From Solirubrobacterales bacterium (GTDB lineage: Bacteria > Actinomycetota > Thermoleophilia > Solirubrobacterales > Solirubrobacteraceae): a DNA stretch of 8,699 bases. The stretch spans positions 1 to 8,699 of the forward strand of contig JAOPZQ010000342.1 in the NCBI GenBank assembly GCA_025964075.1, in the 5' to 3' direction. Made by a program: the position numbers and the translations under genes. Below, piece by piece: positions 1 through 6,225 of the stretch. Positions within the stretch are counted from its first letter, which is position 1. Each line of letters opens with the position of its first letter. Under the pieces are notes generated by a model. The model worked only from the letters and a program-made list of their open reading frames with translations, did not search any database and was not told where the DNA came from.

Positions 1-39
1 CCCTAGCCGCGAGCGCGACGGCGACGGCCTGCAAGCCAG

Positions 40-52
40 CGCGCCTAGCGCG
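40..52 (-). terminator. Weak hairpin just after the DUF899 gene
   Basis: A perfect 5-bp inverted repeat with a 3-nt loop (CGCGC-CTA-GCGCG on the plus strand) starts two bases after the DUF899 stop codon. The position suits a transcription terminator, but the stem is short and there is no T-tract on the minus strand, so it may be a chance product of GC-rich sequence. Confidence 0.2.
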
Positions 53-53
53 A

Positions 54-791
54 TCAGTCCGGGTACTCGTCCTTGCGCCAGGCGCGGGGCTCCTCGGGTC
101 CGGGCTTGGGCGTTCGCTGGAGTAGGAAGGAGTTGTACGGCGCGACGAACCGATCGGGCGCCATCACCGTGTAGGTGTGGTAGACGCTTCCGTCCTCGCG
201 CGCGAAGGCGATGAAGCTCGGGCCCTCGCGCAGGCCGTCCTCGAGCTTGGCTCCGACCTGACGCCCCCAGGCCTCGAGCCACTCGGGCGGGTTGGCGATC
301 ATCTCCTTGACCTCGGGGATCTCCTGCGCCTGCTCGGGCGTCAGGGCGATGCCGAAGTCGAACGGAAACTCCGTGCCATAGGTCGAGACGGAGGGGAACT
401 GCCAGCCCATCCGCTCCTTGTACGCGATGAGCCGATCGATCGGCGCGCGCGAGAAGCAGATCAGCGTCACGTCACGGTGGTTCAGATGCACGCGCGTGGC
501 GTCGAGCTCATCCCCCAGGTTCGAGCACCCGGGACAGGCGCCGAGCTCGTAATCGGGCCCGAACATGATGTTGTAGGCGAGGAGCTGCGAGCGCCCGTCG
601 AAGAGCTCGGCGAGCGTCTTCTTCCCGTCCTCGGTGTCGAACTCGTACTCCTTCTCCACCGGAACCCAGGGAAGCTTACGGCGCTGCTCGGTCACCTTCT
701 GGCCGAGCGTCGCGTGCTCGGCCTCGAGCTGAGCAAGCTCGTCGCGAGCCGCCTGCCATTCCTTCCGGGTTCCGATCGTGAAGTCGGACAT
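54..791 (-). CDS. DUF899 family thioredoxin-like protein
   Basis: A 245-residue protein of the DUF899 family, whose members have a predicted thioredoxin-like fold and no settled biochemical role. Residues about 9-40 form a charged, heptad-like helix that looks like a short coiled coil. The family core follows: a strand ending in YNIMFGPD (about 73-80), then the CPGC pair (Cys86, Cys89) in the redox-motif position, and ICFSRAP at about 111-117, which continues the thioredoxin-like sheet. The C-terminal third keeps the usual aromatic-rich region, ending near VAPYNSFLLQ. There is no signal peptide or membrane segment, so it is probably cytoplasmic. The start is fixed by a strong Shine-Dalgarno just upstream. 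It is divergent from the NYN-domain gene and monocistronic as far as can be seen. Family assignment is confident. A thiol-disulfide or peroxide-related role is inference from the CxxC motif. Confidence 0.9.
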   Translation of the reverse strand: MSDFTIGTRKEWQAARDELAQLEAEHATLGQKVTEQRRKLPWVPVEKEYEFDTEDGKKTLAELFDGRSQLLAYNIMFGPDYELGACPGCSNLGDELDATRVHLNHRDVTLICFSRAPIDRLIAYKERMGWQFPSVSTYGTEFPFDFGIALTPEQAQEIPEVKEMIANPPEWLEAWGRQVGAKLEDGLREGPSFIAFAREDGSVYHTYTVMAPDRFVAPYNSFLLQRTPKPGPEEPRAWRKDEYPD

Positions 792-794
792 CGT

Positions 795-802
795 TCACCT
801 CC
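795..802 (-). promoter_or_regulatory. Strong ribosome binding site of the DUF899 gene
   Basis: On the minus strand GGAGGTGA lies three bases before the ATG at 791. It is nearly a full anti-Shine-Dalgarno match and fixes the DUF899 start. Several other genes here have no recognisable SD. Confidence 0.7.
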
Positions 803-995
803 GGTGGCCGTTCGTCGCGTCAGCGTCGACGGCAGTCGTGGATCGTCGGTCGCCGCCTGTCGACGCCCAATACGTTAGACCGGCGCGCCCCGCCGAACTC
901 ATCGCGGCGTCGCTTGTCCGCCAAGGCGAAGGACTCTCCTGCGTGCTGAGCCCCGGGCGTGACGTTGGCCAGCCCCTCCGGCGCCCGCAGGCGCG
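803..995. other. Divergent intergenic region, promoters not resolved
   Basis: This is most of the 219-bp gap between the divergent DUF899 and NYN-domain genes. On the minus strand TAACGT (about 873-878) has the TANNNT form of an actinobacterial -10 element for DUF899, but no -35 match sits at 16-18 nt. Reading frames through here give arginine/serine-rich, low-complexity translations and look like shadows. I see no RNA gene or repeat of note. Confidence 0.3.
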
Positions 996-1001
996 TAGCC
1001 T
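996..1001 (+). promoter_or_regulatory. Possible -10 element of a leaderless NYN gene
   Basis: TAGCCT fits the actinobacterial -10 form TANNNT and ends nine bases before the ATG at 1011. A transcript would therefore start at or very near the start codon. No Shine-Dalgarno is visible: only AGG two bases before the ATG, which is too close. No good -35 was found. Confidence 0.3.
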
Positions 1002-1010
1002 GGTCAGGCG

Positions 1011-1394
1011 ATGGCGAGCGAGCGGTGGCTGATCGACGCGATGAACGTGATCGGGACCCGACCCGACGGCTGGTGGACGGATCGCCACGGGGCGATGGTA
1101 CGCCTCGTCGACGAGCTCGAGCGCTGGGTCGCCGCCACGGGCGAGCATGTGACCGTCGTCTTCGAAAGGCCGCCGTCGCCGCCGATCTCGTCGCCGATCA
1201 TCGAGATCGCCCACGCGCCCCGGCCAGGACGAAACTCCGCCGACGACGAGATCGTGCGTCGGCTCCGCGCCGATGCGCGGGCGGCCCGATTTCGAGTCGT
1301 CACCTCTGACCACGCGCTCGCCGACCAAGCACGCCTACTCGACGCCACCGTCGTGCCCGCGGAGTCGTTCCGCCGCCGACTCGACGAGACATAG
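1011..1394 (+). CDS. YacP-like NYN domain protein (putative RNase)
   Basis: A 127-residue protein made almost entirely of one NYN (PIN-like) domain of the YacP/DUF901 type. It opens with the hallmark strand LIDAMNVI (residues 7-14), whose Asp9 and Asn12 sit where the family holds its metal-binding acid and asparagine. The second acidic cluster SADDEI (76-81) carries Asp78, Asp79 and Glu80. The third is VTSDHAL (97-103) with Asp100. These acids would bind Mg/Mn for single-strand RNA cleavage, by analogy with YacP/Rae1, a ribosome-associated endoribonuclease in Bacillus. At 127 residues it is shorter than typical YacP (about 170) but spans all three acidic motifs. It lacks a clear SD (see the -10 entry) and is convergent with the lactonase gene, 13 bp away. 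Fold assignment is good. RNase activity and target are inferred. Confidence 0.85.
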   Translation: MASERWLIDAMNVIGTRPDGWWTDRHGAMVRLVDELERWVAATGEHVTVVFERPPSPPISSPIIEIAHAPRPGRNSADDEIVRRLRADARAARFRVVTSDHALADQARLLDATVVPAESFRRRLDET

Positions 1395-1406
1395 GCGCCG
1401 CGGCGC
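1395..1406. repeat. 12-bp perfect palindrome between convergent genes
   Basis: GCGCCGCGGCGC reads the same on both strands and fills almost the whole 13-bp gap between the convergent NYN and lactonase stop codons. It could act as a two-way terminator core. As a hairpin it would need a loop of at least 4 nt, leaving only a 4-bp stem, and there is no T-tract on either side. Confidence 0.35.
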
Positions 1407-1407
1407 G

Positions 1408-2247
1408 TCATCCGGCGAATTCGCGCGCCGGCATGCCTTGGACTCCGACGTCGGCAACGAAGACGGCTCCCGCCAGCGGATCCTGGCCGGGATCGAGGCC
1501 CTCGCGCGATGTCGTGATGAAGAGCTGATCGAGATCGGGGCCGCCGAAGGTGCACGCGGTCGTGTTGCGCGCCGGCAGGCCGATCGCGGCGTCGACTGTC
1601 CCTTCGGGGCTGTACCGGCGCACCGCTCCCCCGCCGTGGATCGCCACCCACACGCCGCCGTCGGCGTCCACGGTCAGGCCGTCCGGCAGTCCGTCGACCA
1701 CGGCGAACGTCCGGCCGCGGGTCAGCCCCATCTCGGCGCTGTAGTCGAAGGCCTGGATCCGGCGCGTCGGGGTGTCGACGTAGTACGCGCGGCCGCCGTC
1801 AGGGCTCCAGTCGAGACCGTTGGACACGCTGACTCCCGCCATGACCACCTCGACGGTGCCCGTCGGATCGAGCCGGTAGAGGGCGCCCGCGCCGACGCGC
1901 TGGTCATATGCCATCGAGCCGCAGTAGAAGCGCCCGTCCGGATCGCACGCGCCGTCGTTCATCCGGACACCCTTCCCGTTCCATAGCTCGGGCAGCGACC
2001 GCAGGCTGCCGTCGGGATCCTCGAGCGCGAATCCCCGCTCCACCGCGATGACCGCTCCGCCACCGCGCCGCGGTCGCAGCGCCGCGGCGACGCTGCCGAC
2101 GTGCCGGCGGGACACGCTCCCGTCCGCGGCGAGCGCCAGCACGTCGCCGGCGAGCATGTCGACCCAACGCAGGCCGCCCCAGCGCTCCGACCAGACCGGA
2201 CCCTCCGCATGGAAGGCGACCGGCGCGGTGACCGGCTCGGCACGCAC
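1408..2247 (-). CDS. SMP-30/gluconolactonase family lactonase
   Basis: A 279-residue six-bladed beta-propeller of the SMP-30/gluconolactonase/LRE family. Members hydrolyse sugar 1,5- or 1,4-lactones to aldonic acids using one divalent metal. The ligand set is visible: Glu15 in HAEGPVW, Asn97 in RMNDGACDPDGRFYCGSM, Asn143 in SNGLDWSPDG, and Asp189 in the PDGLTVDADGGVW block (188-200). Length is normal for the family, and there is no signal peptide, so it is cytoplasmic. The start is GTG, six bases after the stop of the dehydrogenase gene and without an SD of its own, so it is probably translated by coupling. As the last gene of the four-gene operon it would open the lactone made by the upstream dehydrogenase. 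The exact sugar lactone is not deducible. Confidence 0.9.
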   Translation of the reverse strand: MRAEPVTAPVAFHAEGPVWSERWGGLRWVDMLAGDVLALAADGSVSRRHVGSVAAALRPRRGGGAVIAVERGFALEDPDGSLRSLPELWNGKGVRMNDGACDPDGRFYCGSMAYDQRVGAGALYRLDPTGTVEVVMAGVSVSNGLDWSPDGGRAYYVDTPTRRIQAFDYSAEMGLTRGRTFAVVDGLPDGLTVDADGGVWVAIHGGGAVRRYSPEGTVDAAIGLPARNTTACTFGGPDLDQLFITTSREGLDPGQDPLAGAVFVADVGVQGMPAREFAG

Positions 2248-2253
2248 GACGAC

Positions 2254-3306
2254 TTATTCGAACACCAGCGTCGCCTTGACGCCCCGGAAGGCGAACGCGT
2301 CGGCGAAGCGGTCGGGCGTGACGCGCAGGCCGATCATCGCCTCGAGCGCCTGGGGCCAGCGCTCGCGTATCACCCCGAGCCGGCTGACCGCGGCCCGCCA
2401 GTCGTCGATGTGGGCGTTGACGCTCCCGAGCAGCACGCGGTTCTCGAGCACGGCGTCGATGCCGAGCACCGGGCCGTCGATCGACACGCGTTGCCGGCGG
2501 GAGTCGAGCCCGAGCAGGCAGCCGACGCCGCCCCGCCCGAGCAGGCCCAGGACGTCGAGCATGACCTGCGCGTCGCCGGCGGCCTCGATCACCAGGTCGA
2601 ACCCGCCGACGTCCTCGCGCAGCGCCGGGAGCGGCGTCTGCCGCGTCGACACGTATCGCGCGCCCGAGGCGGATGCGAGCTCCGCCCGCGGCGTCCCGGC
2701 AGCGCCGCGAGAGGCCGTCCAGACCTCGAAGCCCTCGACGCGCAGGAAGTACGTGGCCAGCATGCCGATGGCGCCCGAGCCGATGACCAGCGCGTGCCGC
2801 GGCCGCCAGTGTTGCCGGTGCCCGGCGGCGAGCGCGTGTCGGATGCCGCGAGCGCAGATCGACGCCGGCTCGGCGAGGACGCCGAGCCGGCCGAGCGTCC
2901 TTGGGATCGCGACGAGCTCGTTTGGGTCCTCGATCACCACCTCGCGCGCGAAGCCGTGCAGCCTGGTGATGCCGCGCTCGATGTAGCGGCCGGTGCCGCA
3001 TGCGTCCGGCGCCCCGTCCGCACATGCCTCGCAAGCGCCACAGCCGCGCCGGACGGTCGCGGTGACGAGATCTCCGGCGGAGTAGCCGGCACCGTCCTCC
3101 ATCACCTCGCCGAGCAGCTCGTGCCCGAGGACGAGGTCCCGCTCACCGTCGGGGGCGATGCCGAACGCGCCTTCGGAGATCTCGCGGTCCGTGCCGCAGA
3201 CGCCGACCTCGAGGGTGCGGATCCGGACCCCGCCCTCGGCTGCGTCCGTCATGTCCCCGATGCGAATCGACCCAGGGCGACCTGGTGTCGTGATGAGCGC
3301 CTGCAT
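2254..3306 (-). CDS. Glucose 1-dehydrogenase-like zinc MDR dehydrogenase
   Basis: A 350-residue zinc-dependent medium-chain dehydrogenase, closest in motif pattern to archaeal-type glucose/aldose 1-dehydrogenases. Catalytic zinc ligands are Cys37 (GVCGTDREI, with the GDH-typical DRE) and His62-Glu63 (VLGHE), with Glu146 in LAEPAS as a likely further ligand. Structural-zinc cysteines are 89, 92, 95 and 103 (RRGCGACEAC...DAC). The Rossmann motif GSGAIG (176-181) binds NAD(P). The segment NRVLLGSVNAHIDDW (about 289-303) is also GDH-like. The predicted reaction is aldose to aldono-1,5-lactone, feeding the SMP-30 lactonase downstream. I chose the ATG whose A is shared with the upstream TGA (TGATG); a GTG one codon earlier (3309) is equally possible and would give a 4-nt overlap. 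There is no SD, implying translational coupling. Substrate could be glucose, galactose or a pentose. Confidence 0.88.
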   Translation of the reverse strand: MQALITTPGRPGSIRIGDMTDAAEGGVRIRTLEVGVCGTDREISEGAFGIAPDGERDLVLGHELLGEVMEDGAGYSAGDLVTATVRRGCGACEACADGAPDACGTGRYIERGITRLHGFAREVVIEDPNELVAIPRTLGRLGVLAEPASICARGIRHALAAGHRQHWRPRHALVIGSGAIGMLATYFLRVEGFEVWTASRGAAGTPRAELASASGARYVSTRQTPLPALREDVGGFDLVIEAAGDAQVMLDVLGLLGRGGVGCLLGLDSRRQRVSIDGPVLGIDAVLENRVLLGSVNAHIDDWRAAVSRLGVIRERWPQALEAMIGLRVTPDRFADAFAFRGVKATLVFE

Positions 3307-4292
3307 CACGGCACGGGTGGACGGACGAGACCACGCTCGAGGAGATCCTCGAACTGCCGCACCGACTCGGTCACGCGGTCTTCCACCGGACGCATCACCG
3401 ATCCGCCGAGCAACTCGACGAAGCTCTCCCCGTCCACGGACTCGATCAACGGCAGCGTGGCGTCCCCGACGGTGATCCGCGCTCCCGGCGCGGCGCGCTC
3501 GATCAGGGCGGCGACCTCGGCCACCGGCAGGACCGCGCCGTCGAGGTTGTGGACGGATGCGCCCTCGTAGTCGAGCAGGGCGGCGCGCGCGAACGCCTCG
3601 CCCGCGTCGGCGGCGTGCTGGAGCTGGATCGTCCCGCCGAACGGGATGTGGAACGGCTGCCGAGCCGCGGCCGCCACCATCGCGATCGTCGGGGCGCTGG
3701 TCACGCCCTGGTCGCGCCCGGGCCCGAAGACGGTATGCGGGCGCAGGCCGATCGAGGAGACGCCGAAGTCCTCGAAGTAGCGCCAGGCGGTGCCCTCGTT
3801 CGCTCGCTTGTAGACGCCGTAGAGCGTGGCGGGGACGTCGTCGCCGGCGAGCGTTCCGGCGGGACCGTAGACGGCGATCGAGGAGGCGTATACCAGCGCG
3901 CCGACGCGCCCCGCCGCGTGGCGGACCGCTTCGAGCACGTTGGTCGTGCCCGTGACGTTGACCTGCGCGCCCAGGGCCGGGCGCTCGCGCACGAACGGCA
4001 CCTGCAACGCGGCAAGGTGGATGACGTCGGTGATCGCGTGCTCGTCGAGGACCCGTTCGAGCGCCGTGAGGTCGGTGATGTCGACTGGGACGTGCGTGAT
4101 CAGCGCTCGCTGCTCCTCGCTGAGGGCGACCGCGAGCCGATGTCGGGCGGAGCTCGGGTCGAGGGCGATGACCTCGTGCCCGCGCTCGAGCAGGCTGCGC
4201 ATGGTCCAGACGCCGATCGCGCCGAGCGCGCCGGTGATGAGGAAGCGCCGCGCGCCGCCGTTTCCTCTCGTGGACTGCGCCGATCCCCGCAC
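3306..4292 (-). CDS. NAD-dependent epimerase/dehydratase family protein (extended SDR)
   Basis: A 328-residue extended short-chain dehydrogenase/reductase. After a 15-residue leader comes the nucleotide-binding motif ITGALGAIG (19-27, TGxxGxxG form). Asp45 ends strand 2 and favours NAD over NADP. Further family marks are HLAA (92-95), a serine in YASS (135-138) and the catalytic pair Tyr158/Lys162 in YGVYK. The block VFGPGRDQGVTSAPT (188-202) and the following FGGTIQLQH resemble sugar-acid/polyol dehydrogenases of the DenD (erythronate dehydrogenase) group more than UDP-sugar epimerases. That is a recollection of motif style, not an alignment. The GTG start is fixed by a GGAGGA Shine-Dalgarno. 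It is second in the operon, 36 nt after the dehydratase, and its stop overlaps the next start. Likely it oxidises a sugar, lactol or sugar acid. Epimerase activity remains possible. Confidence 0.88.
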   Translation of the reverse strand: MRGSAQSTRGNGGARRFLITGALGAIGVWTMRSLLERGHEVIALDPSSARHRLAVALSEEQRALITHVPVDITDLTALERVLDEHAITDVIHLAALQVPFVRERPALGAQVNVTGTTNVLEAVRHAAGRVGALVYASSIAVYGPAGTLAGDDVPATLYGVYKRANEGTAWRYFEDFGVSSIGLRPHTVFGPGRDQGVTSAPTIAMVAAAARQPFHIPFGGTIQLQHAADAGEAFARAALLDYEGASVHNLDGAVLPVAEVAALIERAAPGARITVGDATLPLIESVDGESFVELLGGSVMRPVEDRVTESVRQFEDLLERGLVRPPVP

Positions 4293-4295
4293 GTC

Positions 4296-4301
4296 TCCTC
4301 C
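4296..4301 (-). promoter_or_regulatory. Ribosome binding site of the SDR gene
   Basis: On the minus strand GGAGGA lies three bases before the GTG at 4292. It settles the GTG start and shows that the SDR has independent initiation inside the operon, unlike the two genes after it. Confidence 0.65.
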
Positions 4302-4328
4302 GCTGTTGCGATCCCTCGGACGAGGTGG

Positions 4329-6017
4329 CTAGCTCGTGAGCGTCGCGCCTTCGGACGCCGACCCGACGAGTCTGGCATAGCGCGCGAGGACGCCTCGGCG
4401 GACGCGCGGCGGCGGGGGCGTGTAGGCGGCCAGCCGCGCATCGAGCTCCGCCGGGTCGACATCCAGGTGCAGGACGCCGGCGTCGGCGTCGACGGTGATG
4501 GTCTCGCCGTCGCGTACGACCGCCAGGGGGCCTCCCCGCACCGCCTCGGGGGCGACGTGGCCGACCATCAGCCCCCGCGTCGCGCCCGAGAAGCGCCCGT
4601 CAGTGACCAGCGTCACCGACTCGCCCAGGCCGGCGCCGACCACCGCGGCCGTGACGCTGAGCATCTCTCGCATCCCCGGCCCGCCGGCCGGGCCCTCGTT
4701 GCGGACGACGAGGACGTCGCCCGGGCGGATCGCGTCGCGCTCGATGGCCGCGATGCATTCGCCCTCGCTCTCGAAGACGCGTGCGGGTCCCGTGTGGGCT
4801 CGTCGCTCCGTCCCCGCCACCTTCGCGACGGCGCCGTCGGGGGCGAGGTTTCCGCGCAGCCCCACGAGGCCGCTGACCGGCTTGAAGGGCGCCGCGACGC
4901 GGGCCGTGACGTCGCCGTCGGGATCGGGCGCGCCGGAAGTCGCCTCCGCAAGGGTGGGGCCCTCGACGGTCGGACGCGAGCCGTCGACGAGCCCCGCGGC
5001 GATGAGCTCGCGAATCAGGACGGGCGCGCCACCTGCGGCGTGCAGGTCGACCGCGACGTAGCGGCCGGAGGGACTCAGGTTGGCGATCACCGGCGTCCGC
5101 CCGCACGCGTCGAACAGGTCGTCCAACGTCAGCTCCACGCCGGCCTCGCTCGCGATCGCGAGCAGGTGCAGGAAGCCGTTGGTGGAGCCGCCGCTGGCGG
5201 CGATGCCGGTCATCGCATTCAGCAGCGACGAGCGCGTCAGGAGCTCGCGCGCGCGGGGAACCCCCTGACCCGCGACGAGCGCTCCGCAGCGCTCGGCGTC
5301 AGCGCGGCGAGCCGCCAAGTCGTCGGCCGGGACCATCGCCGTCCCCGCCGGAGCGATGCCGAGGAACTCGAGCGCCAAACCCATCGTGGTCGCGGTGAAG
5401 TTCCCGGCGCATGCGCCCGGTCCGGGGCATGCCGTCCGCTCGAGCTCGTCGAGGTCGGCCGGTGGCAGCTCGCCGCGGCGGGCGGCGCCGACCGCCTCCC
5501 AGACCTCCTGGATCGTGGCGCGCTCCCCGTGCCACCGACCGGCGCGCATCGGCCCGCTGAACAGCACGACCGCGGGCTTGTCGACACGAGCCAGGGCCAT
5601 CAGCGCGGCCGGAGCCGTCTTGTCGCAGCCGACGATGCAGACGAGGGCGTCGAAGTCGTGCGCAACGTCCATCAGCTCGATCGAGTCGGCGATCAGCTCG
5701 CGGGAAACCAGCGAGGCGCGCATGCCGGGCGTCCCCTGCGACTGGTTGTCGGAGACCGCGATCGTGTTGAACGTCAGCGGCACGCCGCCCGCCCGCTCGA
5801 CGCCCGCGGCGACGGCGTCGGCGAGGTCGCGGTGGTTGAGGTTGCACGGCATCGTCGCCGTCCACATCGACGCGATGCCGACGATCGGTCCGTCGAGCCG
5901 GTCGGGATCGATGCCCATCGCGCGGAAGTGCGCCCGCGCGCCCGCGCGGCTGACGTCGCGCGCGAGCGCGGCGCGGGCCGAGCGGCGCTCCTCGGAAAGT
6001 TCGTCGGGCTGGTGCAC
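4329..6017 (-). CDS. IlvD/Edd family dehydratase, probably for a sugar acid
   Basis: A 562-residue iron-sulfur dehydratase of the IlvD/Edd family. It removes water from a 2,3-dihydroxy acid to give a 2-keto acid. The [2Fe-2S]-type cysteine set is present: Cys58 (MPCN), Cys131 (GCDKT) and Cys203 (GACAG). Lys133 sits where the family's carbamylated Mg-binding lysine lies. The family signatures CDKTAPAALMA (131-141) and TLVTDGRFSGAT (469-480, probable catalytic Ser477) are intact, as is NEGPAGGPGMREML (440-453). The C-terminus (TPPPPRVRRGVLARYARLV) is IlvD-like. The IlvD-conserved WNExTPCN and DGIxMGHxGM blocks here read MWTATMPCN and DNQSQGTPGM. With dehydrogenase and lactonase genes in the operon, an aldonate dehydratase is more likely than dihydroxy-acid dehydratase. 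The GTG start gives normal length and puts RRSARAALARDVSRAG in the family's N-terminal place. The frame stays open upstream through the tRNA but has no start codon between the two. GGAGAA about 10 nt upstream is a weak SD. Confidence 0.9.
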   Translation of the reverse strand: MHQPDELSEERRSARAALARDVSRAGARAHFRAMGIDPDRLDGPIVGIASMWTATMPCNLNHRDLADAVAAGVERAGGVPLTFNTIAVSDNQSQGTPGMRASLVSRELIADSIELMDVAHDFDALVCIVGCDKTAPAALMALARVDKPAVVLFSGPMRAGRWHGERATIQEVWEAVGAARRGELPPADLDELERTACPGPGACAGNFTATTMGLALEFLGIAPAGTAMVPADDLAARRADAERCGALVAGQGVPRARELLTRSSLLNAMTGIAASGGSTNGFLHLLAIASEAGVELTLDDLFDACGRTPVIANLSPSGRYVAVDLHAAGGAPVLIRELIAAGLVDGSRPTVEGPTLAEATSGAPDPDGDVTARVAAPFKPVSGLVGLRGNLAPDGAVAKVAGTERRAHTGPARVFESEGECIAAIERDAIRPGDVLVVRNEGPAGGPGMREMLSVTAAVVGAGLGESVTLVTDGRFSGATRGLMVGHVAPEAVRGGPLAVVRDGETITVDADAGVLHLDVDPAELDARLAAYTPPPPRVRRGVLARYARLVGSASEGATLTS

Positions 6018-6037
6018 GGTCGGGTGGTTCTCCGACG

Positions 6038-6055
6038 CAGGCCGAACACGGCCTG
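6038..6055 (-). promoter_or_regulatory. Perfect 7-bp hairpin between tRNA-Leu and the operon
   Basis: CAGGCCG and CGGCCTG form a perfect 7-bp inverted repeat with a 4-nt loop. It lies 21 nt after the tRNA-Leu 3' end and 20 nt before the dehydratase GTG. It could be the tRNA terminator or processing boundary, an attenuator-like leader hairpin, or an operator. No T-tract follows, so simple intrinsic termination is not convincing. The weak SD (GGAGAA) begins a few bases beyond the stem. Confidence 0.45.
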
Positions 6056-6076
6056 ATCGCCGGTGGACGCTGCCGA

Positions 6077-6160
6077 TGCGGGCGGAGGGACTCGAACCCC
6101 CATGGGCCTGCGCCCACCGGGACCTAAACCCGGCGCGTCTACCAGTTCCGCCACGCCCGC
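6077..6160 (-). tRNA. tRNA-Leu (anticodon TAG)
   Basis: An 84-nt class II tRNA on the minus strand. The acceptor stem GCGGGCG/CGCCCGC pairs perfectly with discriminator A; CCA is not encoded. The D arm holds AACTGGTAGA. The anticodon stem CCGGG/CCCGG encloses TTTAGGT, giving anticodon TAG (bases 6124-6126), which reads CUA and probably other CUN codons. The long variable arm TGGGC-GCAG-GCCCA, typical of leucine tRNA, is followed by a T arm with TTCGAGT. It lies upstream of, and in line with, the dehydratase operon. Confidence 0.97.
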
Positions 6161-6208
6161 GGCGACCGCCCGTCAACCCATGACTGGTGTCGCGCGCGGC
6201 CGTTCGAG

Positions 6209-6218
6209 ATTGTAGGGT
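6209..6218. promoter_or_regulatory. Overlapping divergent -10 elements (tRNA-Leu / membrane gene)
   Basis: On the minus strand TACAAT (6214-6209) is a near-consensus -10 that would start a transcript about 43 nt before tRNA-Leu(TAG). On the plus strand TAGGGT (6213-6218) fits TANNNT and ends seven bases before the ATG of the membrane-protein gene. The two boxes share two bases, so polymerase could serve only one side at a time. No -35 elements are convincing. Confidence 0.35.
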
Positions 6219-6225
6219 TCGCGAC

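Noticed and set aside
2101..3570. 489-codon plus-strand frame antisense to the MDR dehydrogenase
   Set aside because: Same shadow effect; low-complexity composition and no recognisable domain.
3549..6056. 835-codon open frame on the plus strand, antisense to the dehydratase and SDR genes
   Set aside because: Its translation is Arg/Asp/Val/Gly-rich with no motif, while the minus strand encodes two complete enzymes with full active sites. Long antisense frames are usual at this GC content.
6020..6160. Genomic-island attachment site at the tRNA-Leu 3' end
   Set aside because: No integrase, no second copy of the tRNA 3' end as a direct repeat in the window, and no compositional change in the operon.
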